From positions 1 to 64,000 of the IMG/VR virus record IMGVR_UViG_3300012000_002412: a DNA stretch of 64,000 bases. The stretch is one strand, 5' to 3'. A program made the translations under genes and the position numbers. Source of the DNA: a virus. Of the stretch, positions 1 to 7,041 are shown in pieces. The notes under the pieces were generated by a model. The model was not told where the DNA came from and made no database searches. It saw nothing but the letters and a program-made list of their open reading frames with translations. Positions within the stretch are counted from its first letter, which is position 1. Every line of letters starts with the position of its first letter.

Positions 1-650
1 AGAACATCTGCTGTTACATCTGTTGATTCAAGAGTTTCAACTGAAGAGTCTAACAGAGTTTCTGGTGATGCTTCTTTAACAACTAGAGTTTCAACTGAAG
101 AGTCAGCAAGAACATCTGCTGTTACATCTGTTGATTCAAGAATTTCAACTGAAGAATCTACAAGATTGTCAGCTGATAATTCAATCTCTCAAACAATTTC
201 AAGCAACGCTTCTCTTGCTGCTTCATTGGAAACTAGAGTTTCTAACGAAGAGTCTAACAGAGTTTCTGGTGATGCTTCTTTAACAACTAGAGTTTCAACT
301 GAAGAATCTGCTAGAACATCTGCTGTTACATCTGTTGATTCAAGAGTTTCAACTGAAACTTCTAACAGAACATCTGCTGACGCTTCTTTAGATTCAAGAA
401 TTTCTAATGAAGAAAATGTAAGATTTACACAGATTTCAACTGAAGAATCTAACAGAATTTCTGCTGATGATTCTTTGAATTCAAGAATTTCAGATGTTGA
501 ATTCAACGCTCACATAGAGGTTTCCATTGAAGGATCTAGTAGAATTTCTGCTGATGATTCTTTGGATTCAAGAATTTCTAATGAAGAAAATGTAAGATTT
601 ACACAGATTTCAACTGAAACTTCTAGTAGAATTTCTGCTGATGATTCTTT
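1..650 (+). repeat. 54-bp in-frame tandem repeats in the fibre gene
   Basis: About 12 imperfect copies of an 18-codon unit can be followed in frame, with some units shortened or diverged (for example around 410-540 and 580-650). Several copies are nearly identical at DNA level (1-54 and 109-150), which suggests recent expansion or recombination between units. This is coding repeat, not a CRISPR: there are no unique spacers and the frame is kept throughout. Confidence 0.85.
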
Positions 651-918
651 AGCTGCTGCTATTTCTGCAATCAATTTTGCTGACTTCAATAGAAACACTT
701 ACACTGGTTCGATAGACGGTTCAAACAATACCTTCACATTTACTCATGAAATGATTGCTGGTAGTGAGTTTGTTTATATTAACGGTGTATTGCTAGAGAA
801 CGGTTCTGACTACAATACAAGCACTGGTGTGGTTGGTATTAGCTCAATTTCGTTTTTCCCAACAAATTTACCAAAACCAGGTGATAAACTGACAATTGCA
901 GGTCAAATTATAGCTTAA
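1..918 (+). CDS. Phage fibre protein, C-terminal part (5' end outside window)
   Basis: The reading frame is open from the first base, so the gene begins upstream of the window; the first possible internal start (a TTG near 166) is not a real start. About 220 residues are built of an 18-residue repeat of the type R-V-S-T-E-E-S-N-R-x-S-A-D-A-S-L-D-S, rich in Ser/Thr/Asp/Glu, as in trimeric phage fibre shafts. The last ~75 residues form a different, glycine/aromatic-containing globular tip (TFTFTHEMIAGSEFVYING onward), a kind of C-terminal domain seen in phage fibres and tail proteins. It is probably a receptor-binding or whisker fibre. A strong terminator follows. The fibre call is confident; its exact place in the virion is unknown. 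Confidence 0.75.
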   Translation, partial: RTSAVTSVDSRVSTEESNRVSGDASLTTRVSTEESARTSAVTSVDSRISTEESTRLSADNSISQTISSNASLAASLETRVSNEESNRVSGDASLTTRVSTEESARTSAVTSVDSRVSTETSNRTSADASLDSRISNEENVRFTQISTEESNRISADDSLNSRISDVEFNAHIEVSIEGSSRISADDSLDSRISNEENVRFTQISTETSSRISADDSLAAAISAINFADFNRNTYTGSIDGSNNTFTFTHEMIAGSEFVYINGVLLENGSDYNTSTGVVGISSISFFPTNLPKPGDKLTIAGQIIA

Positions 919-950
919 TTTTAAGGATTAAATCAATCTTTAGATTTATG

Positions 951-986
951 AAAAAAAAGAGGACTTTCGAGTCCTCTTTTTTTTTT
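951..986 (+). terminator. Intrinsic terminator after the fibre gene
   Basis: A perfect 7-bp GC-rich stem (GAGGACT/AGTCCTC) closes a TTCG tetraloop. It is extended by an A8 tract pairing with a T10 tract, so it can act in both directions. It lies about 30 bp after the fibre stop codon. Confidence 0.9.
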
Positions 987-995
987 ACATTGAAA

Positions 996-1148
996 AACAA
1001 AGAAAACACAGAAGTCGTTAGCTTCTGTGGTGAATTTGGTATGGATCTAAAATAAGACCCAAGAAATTAGAAATAAGCGTTGAAACGTCTAAAAAGAAGG
1101 AGCTTGTCTCCCTGAAACTTATCGGTCTTTAGTCGAAAAGTAGTTCAT
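996..1148 (+). mobile_element. Internally deleted IS200/IS605-type element (MITE-like remnant with omega-RNA-like end)
   Basis: Both ends match the complete TnpB element at 17841-19174. The left end shares AACAAAGAAAACAC followed by an 8-bp hairpin (1007-1014 with 1022-1029) around a TCGTTAG loop. The full element has the same hairpin with a compensatory G-C to A-T change and the loop TCTTTAG. The right ~75 bp share CGTCTAAAAAGAAGGAGC, then the CTTATCGGTCTTTAG hairpin and the terminal TAGTTCAT. The tnpB coding region is missing apart from its last ~70-100 bp, which corresponds to the omega-RNA scaffold. The right end lies 1 bp from the stop codon of the next (minus-strand) gene. Confidence 0.8.
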
Positions 1149-1149
1149 T

Positions 1150-2355
1150 TTAAATGTTATCGAATAAGTTTGTGTCTGGGTTATAAACTAAGTGTGAGTT
1201 ACCACCGGCGTAAAGATTATCAATTAGTTTATCATATGTTTCGATTAAGTCTTCATTGTCTGCATGATATCTTTGAAGCACTCTATCATTTCTTTGGTCG
1301 TATTCATCTAAGTTATTATCGTGTTCTGTTAAGACATAGTTTAATAATTCACTGCCCTTTTTTGTATCAGCTCCTTCATAATAGTATCCAAGATCCTTAC
1401 ATAGATTTGCGTTATGAATAACTGGGTACCCTAAAAATGCGGCATCTAAATAAAGGTAGTTTAAGGGGTTTAGCACTTGGTGACAGATTAAAACATCAAA
1501 ATACTGAGTAAGAACATAGGCCGTTTGATACCTGGCTTCTGCAAAAACTTTACGGTCCTTAAAAAGATCAAGGGTTTTAAGTAGACCCATAAATTCAAAA
1601 TTAGTCTTAAGTTTTTCAGCATTTGTAATCATTATAGCCTCTATTTTTTCTTTTCCTATTTCTGTTCTATAAGACTCTTCAGCAATCAAAGTTGGAATCA
1701 TTGAGTATTTTACAATATTCAAATTAGGTTCCATAACACCTAATGTTTTTTCTGATTTGAAAGGCACGTATTTCCAATCTTTTTTATATTTACCGCTCTT
1801 GAATCCCTTTTCAACCTCAGTGACTGCATCAAGTAAAAATTTATGATGCCATATAAAAGGTACCATAATTGCATTGGTTCTATAGAGAGTTCTGTAAAAA
1901 CCTGAATTTGTTTCGTGTTGTTGTGGTATGTACCAAAGCTCGTCAAAACACGATTCAACTTCCATATATCTTTCAACATTTTCATCAAATAAGACTTTTT
2001 CAACGTGTAGGATATAATTATTTCCGCATTTATAGGCGATATATTTTTTATTACCTAATTCTTTGAATTTTTTAATATACGATTCGTGGACTTGAGAGCC
2101 CATCATAATAATTAGGTCAAGTTCCAGGTATTTATCGTTAAAATAAAAAATATCTAAATCTTCAAAATGAGGTGCCTTTTTTAATTTTTCTTCTTCTTCT
2201 ATTTTTTTCGTATTCAGTATACAAACCTGGTAATTGTTTTTTGATTGTTTCAATAGATGAGCTAACATTAGCACGTTTTGTCTTATTCCGTTGGTCCAAA
2301 TTGATTCTGAAAGTGACTCTAGACTGAGTGTGATTCCAATTTTTAGGTTTTTCAT
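1150..2355 (-). CDS. DUF2827-like glycosyltransferase
   Basis: 401 residues. The N-terminus (KIGITLSLESLSESIWTNGIRQNV) and a late motif (PLNYLYLDAAFLGYPVIHNA) fit my memory of the DUF2827 family, GT-B-like putative glycosyltransferases found in bacterial surface-polysaccharide clusters. No signal peptide or membrane segment is seen, so it should act in the cytoplasm. In a phage it could glycosylate virion proteins, DNA or host surface glycans; the sequence does not say which. It is transcribed toward the IS remnant, whose right end abuts its stop codon, so the C-terminus may have been reshaped by that insertion. The family call is from motifs only. Confidence 0.55.
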   Translation of the reverse strand: MKNLKIGITLSLESLSESIWTNGIRQNVLMLAHLLKQSKNNYQVCILNTKKIEEEEKLKKAPHFEDLDIFYFNDKYLELDLIIMMGSQVHESYIKKFKELGNKKYIAYKCGNNYILHVEKVLFDENVERYMEVESCFDELWYIPQQHETNSGFYRTLYRTNAIMVPFIWHHKFLLDAVTEVEKGFKSGKYKKDWKYVPFKSEKTLGVMEPNLNIVKYSMIPTLIAEESYRTEIGKEKIEAIMITNAEKLKTNFEFMGLLKTLDLFKDRKVFAEARYQTAYVLTQYFDVLICHQVLNPLNYLYLDAAFLGYPVIHNANLCKDLGYYYEGADTKKGSELLNYVLTEHDNNLDEYDQRNDRVLQRYHADNEDLIETYDKLIDNLYAGGNSHLVYNPDTNLFDNI

Positions 2356-2413
2356 GAACTAAAATTTATTTTAGTTTATATATTTTTTTATCTCATCGGT
2401 TTTAATATATAAT

Positions 2414-3421
2414 ATGATGTTTATAAAAAAATACTTAGATTTTATTTCTGAATCTTACAACGATTTTGACTCTATTGGTCAGTGGATAGAATCACTATCC
2501 ACTGATGATGAAATAATGAGAATTGTAAACAGATATATTACTGATGAAACTGGAATTTATCTAGGGAGTGACATTTCTCCAACAATCAAATTATCAAATG
2601 CCGTTAATCTGCTACCTGATAGAACAAAGTCTGAGATTAAATCTCAAATTATAGACTATTTACAACATGGCATTGAAGAAAAAAAGCCAGATATTATGGC
2701 TTCTACTCAGACTGGAGATTTGTTGGAAAATTTACTACAGGATTCACAAATTGTAAAAGCTGGTCGTGGTGTTTTTCAGTCTTTTTTAAAGACCTGGACA
2801 GCACTTGGTTTGAAAGACGAAAATCCAAATTGGTCTCAAACGCCTGCTGATATGTTAATTTGGTGGCAATCACCAGAGATGGCTTATTTAGAAGTTTCTC
2901 AAGTTTTTTCAAGATTTCGTTCACTTACTGGTTATCTTTCACAACCTCAAATAGGAAGTTCAGTGGTAAAGCTATATTTTGGTGTGAGTTGTGATGGTAG
3001 ATTGGAATATGGTATAATTTTAGAACAAAGAGTGGTTATTGGAGATTTCAAACTAAATAAATCAACACTCAATTGGATAAATAAACTTGCATTAAAATCA
3101 TCAAATTCATTAAGACAAGCGTTGAGTGGATTCGATTATTTTGACTTAAAATGTTTGGGTAGTATCAAAAATGATATGGCGCAATTTATTCCTGGCTACT
3201 TTGAAAGTAAATCAAACCCAACTATTACAAAAAAAATCATTTCATTTGGTTGGTATGGTGTTGGAAAGTGGGATAATGGTAAATTAGACGAAGGTGAATT
3301 GGAGAATATCAAACAAAATTTTGTCAGATGGTTAATGACAAAAAAATGGTCAGATAAGGTATTAATCAGTCTTAAGGCAAATTCATTCTGGATTTATATA
3401 CACATCAAATTAAAAGATTGA
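2414..3421 (+). CDS. Unknown protein with capsid-targeting-like N-terminus
   Basis: 335 residues, no family recognised. It starts MMFIKKYLDFISES, where I-S-E followed by S resembles a T4 prohead-protease site (hydrophobic-x-E). Eight other proteins in this window carry similar N-termini. The body is a soluble mixed alpha/beta protein with many Trp in the middle and C-terminal third and no transmembrane segment. An AT-rich TATATAA word lies directly before the start codon. Two ATGs occur in tandem (2414 and 2417). The packaging idea is inference; the gene itself is clear. Confidence 0.6.
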   Translation: MMFIKKYLDFISESYNDFDSIGQWIESLSTDDEIMRIVNRYITDETGIYLGSDISPTIKLSNAVNLLPDRTKSEIKSQIIDYLQHGIEEKKPDIMASTQTGDLLENLLQDSQIVKAGRGVFQSFLKTWTALGLKDENPNWSQTPADMLIWWQSPEMAYLEVSQVFSRFRSLTGYLSQPQIGSSVVKLYFGVSCDGRLEYGIILEQRVVIGDFKLNKSTLNWINKLALKSSNSLRQALSGFDYFDLKCLGSIKNDMAQFIPGYFESKSNPTITKKIISFGWYGVGKWDNGKLDEGELENIKQNFVRWLMTKKWSDKVLISLKANSFWIYIHIKLKD

Positions 3422-3481
3422 CATTAGTTAACTTACTTTAAAACCAACCAGACTTTTTAGTATATAAAAGATAAATTTATT

Positions 3482-3754
3482 ATGAGTTCATTAAAAGAAA
3501 TATCTATTCGTGATTATGTATCAAGAATTGATTTTAAGAGAGATGATTGGAAGTTATCACAGATGAAAGAAGATATGAGAAGGTTCTTAGGTGAAGAACC
3601 AGCTATAGAAATTATCTATAAAAAAGACGTGATGATAAATGAAGTCACTGGCAGGGCTCAGGAGTTTAAGGATATTGAGATGGTTCAAATAATCTTTACC
3701 GATACCGATGATAGATTTAAAAAACTAGAATTTAAAATTAGCGATATATTATAA
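3482..3754 (+). CDS. Hypothetical protein
   Basis: 90 residues, acidic and basic mixed, no motif recognised. It is the first of three small genes packed head to tail (3482-4280) with gaps of 2 bp and a 1-bp overlap, so they are probably cotranscribed and perhaps continue into the gp46-like gene. AGTATATAAAAG, a word similar to those before many genes here, lies about 12 bp before the ATG. Confidence 0.6.
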   Translation: MSSLKEISIRDYVSRIDFKRDDWKLSQMKEDMRRFLGEEPAIEIIYKKDVMINEVTGRAQEFKDIEMVQIIFTDTDDRFKKLEFKISDIL

Positions 3755-3756
3755 TT

Positions 3757-3975
3757 ATGAGCTTAAAAATTGAACAATATTATCTGGACTTAAAAAAAGT
3801 CGGTAAAATCAAATCTGATTCTGAAAGAGATAAAATTCATAGATATTACCAAGATCTGATGCACGCCGTTTCTGATGGTAGACAACAACAGGCGTTATCA
3901 TTGATGTTGACTTTACTTTCTTCTGGTTATTTGATAGACAGCCGAAACGAAAAAATAGAACATCTACTTTCATAA
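3757..3975 (+). CDS. Hypothetical protein
   Basis: 72 residues, predicted helical, no recognised domain. It begins 2 bp after the preceding stop, and its TAA overlaps the next ATG by one base (TAATG arrangement), which suggests translational coupling. Confidence 0.6.
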   Translation: MSLKIEQYYLDLKKVGKIKSDSERDKIHRYYQDLMHAVSDGRQQQALSLMLTLLSSGYLIDSRNEKIEHLLS

Positions 3976-4280
3976 TGGAAAATGAAATACAATTTGACAT
4001 TATTGATTATATGGGCCAACTTGATGGTGGTATATTTGTGTTAATGAATTTAAATTATCAATCTGAAAATTATGAGGCCATATTTTATTATAGGGAAACC
4101 ATCGTCTCTTTGACACCAGATCCTAAATTAGAAGAAAAAATCGGCTCTGAAATCGAAGACTACTGGGATTATTCAAATTTAATGATGAGAATTATTAAAA
4201 AATTAGTTCCCTATGAGCAAATGATTAATATAGTCAATGATTTTGACCCAAATGTCTATAGAATAGACTTCACTAAGTAA
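3975..4280 (+). CDS. Hypothetical protein
   Basis: 101 residues, acidic and Tyr/Asp-rich, no recognised family. It overlaps the preceding stop by 1 bp. It is followed after 43 bp by the gp46-like recombination gene. The position suggests an accessory early gene, but nothing in the protein proves this. Confidence 0.6.
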   Translation: MENEIQFDIIDYMGQLDGGIFVLMNLNYQSENYEAIFYYRETIVSLTPDPKLEEKIGSEIEDYWDYSNLMMRIIKKLVPYEQMINIVNDFDPNVYRIDFTK

Positions 4281-4323
4281 CCTTTCTGAATTTTATTATA
4301 TAATAATTAAATTTATTTAATAA

Positions 4324-6072
4324 ATGTTAATTAGTGAAATAGGTATACGTGGTTATAAATCATTTGGAAATAACGAACAAGTTCTAAAATTAAATACCGA
4401 AAGTGGCGAATTAGTCCTATTAGTCGGAAAAAATGGAAATGGAAAAAGTTCTCTACTCGAATCTTTTGAATATACGCTTTATGGTAAAGTAAAATCCGGT
4501 AAAACAAAGAAGTGGCATAAACTTTCTACACTGCCAAATAGAATAAACGGTGAATTACTAAATCGAATAAAATTTCAGTCAAATGGAACGGAAGTTGAAA
4601 TTAAAAGGGGAATTTCTCCAAGTGTTTTAGATTTAGTAGAAAATGGAGTTCTTTGTGAAAGAGCTGGTAAATCAAATATCGATGAAAAGATAGAAAAGTA
4701 TATTGGTATGGATATAGAGACATTTAAGTCTTTTATCTCGATGTCTATCAATGATTTTAGAAATTTTATCTCACTTACTAATGAAGAAAAGCAATTACTC
4801 CTAGATAAGTTATTTAATTTAGAAGTGATTAATATTTTAAATGGAATCTTAAAAGATTTAAATAAAAATAATAAAGTTAGATTAGCTTCTCTTGACTCTG
4901 AAATATCTGCCTTAGATGATTCTATAAATTCTATCAAAAGGTCGATTGAAAAGTCAATTGAACGAGAAAGATTGGAAGCCGAACTGGCAATTGAACGTGA
5001 AAAAGAAGATTTACAATCCGAAATCGATAGAATCTCAGTTGAGATGAATTCAAAAAAAGATGAATACAAGTCTTTAAAAGAAAAGATTGAAAAAATAAAA
5101 TTAAAAGAAAATGAACTTATTGAAGAATTGGACTTGGAAAAAAAACAATATATCAACACACAAAATGATATTAAAATTGTTGGACAAGAAATTGACCTTT
5201 ATGACTCGGGTAAATGTCCTACTTGTAGAACAGATTTTGACTCAGACCATTTTATTACTTTGCGCGGCTCTTTAGTGGAAAAGAAAAGAACATTTGAACA
5301 AGTAAAGTTAGAAATTGAAGATAATATAAAAAAAATAAAAGAAAGACAAAATAAACTTAAATCGTTGTCTGAGATGACGAATAATTCATTCAATGATTTA
5401 AATTACTTACTTAGAAATTATAAAGCAGAAATAGATAAATTATCAAAGAAAAGAGATGATCAAAAATTACCAAAAAATTTAGAACCTTCACTAAACGTCA
5501 GGGAGTTTCAAAATACCATAAATGAATTAGAAGAAAAGAAAGACCTATCACAAAATATGTTGACTATTTCCAAAGAAAAGGAAATGTATTATAGAGAGTT
5601 GAATAGAATTTTGTCGGAAGAAGGCGTTAAAAAATCGATAATTTCTGGAATTATAAAGCCTATCAATTTTTTTATTGCTGAAAACATCAAACAAATGTCA
5701 TTAAATTTTGAGGTTAAACTTGATGAGACTTTTACCGCTGAAATTAAGAGCTTGGGTTCACTAGTCGAACATGACTCACTATCAACCGGTGAGCAAAAAT
5801 TAACAAATATTTGCATACTGACGGCTTATCTAAAATTGATAAGAACAAAAAAACATGTTAATATTCTTTTTTTAGATGAAGTTTTTGCAAGCGTTGACTT
5901 GGATAATATTCAAAAAATATTAACACTCTTAAAGTCATTTGCAAATGATTATAATATAAATATATTTGTAGTTCACCATGCGGTGTTAAATCAGGAAATG
6001 TTTGATAGAATTCTACTGATTGAAAAAAATATTTTTTCAAGCATAACCGAAGTATCAGATTACAACATTTAA
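4324..6072 (+). CDS. SbcC/Rad50-like recombination endonuclease subunit (T4 gp46-like)
   Basis: 582 residues, close to T4 gp46 (about 560). The order of parts is typical: Walker A GKNGNGKS (residues 35-42), a long Glu/Lys coiled coil, a zinc hook CPTC (C298, C301), a second coil, the ABC signature LSTGEQ (from 486), Walker B ILFLDE (D518, E519) and a switch histidine in FVVHH. Such proteins pair with an Mre11/SbcD/gp47 nuclease to process DNA ends in recombination-dependent replication and host DNA breakdown. No gp47-like gene is visible in the window, so it must lie elsewhere. It is soluble and cytoplasmic. Confidence 0.9.
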   Translation: MLISEIGIRGYKSFGNNEQVLKLNTESGELVLLVGKNGNGKSSLLESFEYTLYGKVKSGKTKKWHKLSTLPNRINGELLNRIKFQSNGTEVEIKRGISPSVLDLVENGVLCERAGKSNIDEKIEKYIGMDIETFKSFISMSINDFRNFISLTNEEKQLLLDKLFNLEVINILNGILKDLNKNNKVRLASLDSEISALDDSINSIKRSIEKSIERERLEAELAIEREKEDLQSEIDRISVEMNSKKDEYKSLKEKIEKIKLKENELIEELDLEKKQYINTQNDIKIVGQEIDLYDSGKCPTCRTDFDSDHFITLRGSLVEKKRTFEQVKLEIEDNIKKIKERQNKLKSLSEMTNNSFNDLNYLLRNYKAEIDKLSKKRDDQKLPKNLEPSLNVREFQNTINELEEKKDLSQNMLTISKEKEMYYRELNRILSEEGVKKSIISGIIKPINFFIAENIKQMSLNFEVKLDETFTAEIKSLGSLVEHDSLSTGEQKLTNICILTAYLKLIRTKKHVNILFLDEVFASVDLDNIQKILTLLKSFANDYNINIFVVHHAVLNQEMFDRILLIEKNIFSSITEVSDYNI

Positions 6073-6091
6073 AACAACTGATCCATTTATC

Positions 6092-6100
6092 AATATATAA
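6092..6100 (+). promoter_or_regulatory. AATATATAA promoter-like word before bS21
   Basis: This word lies 17 bp upstream of the bS21 start in a non-coding gap and belongs to the group of AATATATA[AC] words found before many genes in the window. Calling it a phage promoter element is inference. Confidence 0.35.
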
Positions 6101-6117
6101 AAAAAATAATATAGAGA

Positions 6118-6309
6118 ATGTTTATAGTAGAAATCACACCAAAGCAAACAATCGAAAGAGCACTTAAAGTGCTAAAAAGAAAATGGGATAAAAATAAAGT
6201 CTCTAAAGAATTAAGAGACAGAAAAGAGTTTACAAAAAAATCTGTTAAAAGAAGAGAGCAGTTAAAAAAGGCAGCTTATATTGAACAAAAATATCGAACT
6301 AACAAATAG
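6118..6309 (+). CDS. rpsU: Phage-encoded ribosomal protein bS21
   Basis: 63 residues, full length for Bacteroidota bS21. Recognisable features are the N-terminal beta strand, then ERALKVLKRKWDKNKVSKEL, RKEFTKKSVKRREQLKKA and a basic C-terminal tail. In Bacteroidota, bS21 sits by the 3' end of 16S rRNA and helps hide the anti-Shine-Dalgarno sequence. A phage copy could replace the host protein on small subunits and bias initiation to phage mRNAs, which here lack Shine-Dalgarno sites. Phage bS21 genes are known from metagenomic and cultured phages. It is followed after 17 bp by dnaJ, probably in one transcript. Confidence 0.88.
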   Translation: MFIVEITPKQTIERALKVLKRKWDKNKVSKELRDRKEFTKKSVKRREQLKKAAYIEQKYRTNK

Positions 6310-6326
6310 TTCCCCCAAATCTACTA

Positions 6327-7040
6327 ATGGATATAAACATTAATTATTATTCGATACTTGGTGTAGACAGCTCGGCCGAAGAAAAAGAAATTAAAAAGGC
6401 GTACTATAAGCTTTCCTTTGAATTTCACCCTGATAAAAACCCATCAGCAGATCCTGTTATTTTCAGCCAGATGACTGAAGCTTATGGTGTGCTTTGCTCT
6501 GAAAAAAGACAGGAATATGATAAAAGAAGTAAATGGGGTAGATTTTATGATGAATACTATGAACTATTTGAATTAAATTATGAATACGACCATACTTCAC
6601 ATTTGACGCATTTAGAAACGTTCAAAAAAAATGAGATTAATAATATAATTTTGACCGTTGGTTCTGATTTTAACGGCACTGTTGAGTATGAGAGACTTGT
6701 TAAGTGTAAAAGCTGCGATGGAACAGGTAAAGACACTAAATCTAAAATCGTAATAAAAGACTTATCTGGAAATATACTTAAATCGTTTGATTCTGAAGAT
6801 GGGTGTGATTTTTGTGAAGGCACTGGTAAATTTGAAGGATTTGATTGTCAGTTTTGTTTTGGTAAGGGAAAAGTAGGATTAAATCCGTGTCAAACCTGTA
6901 GAGGTGAAAAAAGAATATGGGGTAAACAAAAAATTACTAAAATCAAATTAGTTGGAAAAGAAACTAAACTTGAATCTATGGGACACCATTCAAAAAATGA
7001 AGCTGGAAAAGTAGGATATCTCCTAATTAAACAGATCTAA
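6327..7040 (+). CDS. dnaJ: DnaJ-like co-chaperone (short type I)
   Basis: 237 residues against about 375 for bacterial DnaJ. The J domain is at residues 5-70 with the essential HPD (34-36), which stimulates DnaK/Hsp70. Four CxxCxGxG-type zinc motifs follow (C127/C130, C160/C163, C174/C177, C188/C191); the last reads CQTCRGEK and lacks the second Gly. The Gly/Phe linker is absent and the second C-terminal substrate-binding domain is missing. It is likely to redirect host DnaK toward phage protein folding. It converges with the giant virion gene that ends 2 bp away on the other strand. Confidence 0.87.
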   Translation: MDININYYSILGVDSSAEEKEIKKAYYKLSFEFHPDKNPSADPVIFSQMTEAYGVLCSEKRQEYDKRSKWGRFYDEYYELFELNYEYDHTSHLTHLETFKKNEINNIILTVGSDFNGTVEYERLVKCKSCDGTGKDTKSKIVIKDLSGNILKSFDSEDGCDFCEGTGKFEGFDCQFCFGKGKVGLNPCQTCRGEKRIWGKQKITKIKLVGKETKLESMGHHSKNEAGKVGYLLIKQI

Positions 7041-7041
7041 T

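Noticed and set aside
1-650. CRISPR-like array
   Set aside because: Repeats are contiguous, in frame and imperfect, with no unique spacers or leader.
189-698. Minus-strand open frames inside the fibre repeats
   Set aside because: They are antisense shadows of the 54-bp coding repeat, with the same periodicity and no start context; the plus frame runs through without a stop.
1170-2066. Plus-strand frames opposite the glycosyltransferase
   Set aside because: Short, with no family resemblance or promoter, and antisense to a convincing gene.
4575-5816. Minus-strand Ser/Phe-rich frames opposite the gp46-like gene
   Set aside because: Typical antisense of Lys/Glu coiled-coil codons; the sense frame has all Rad50 motifs.
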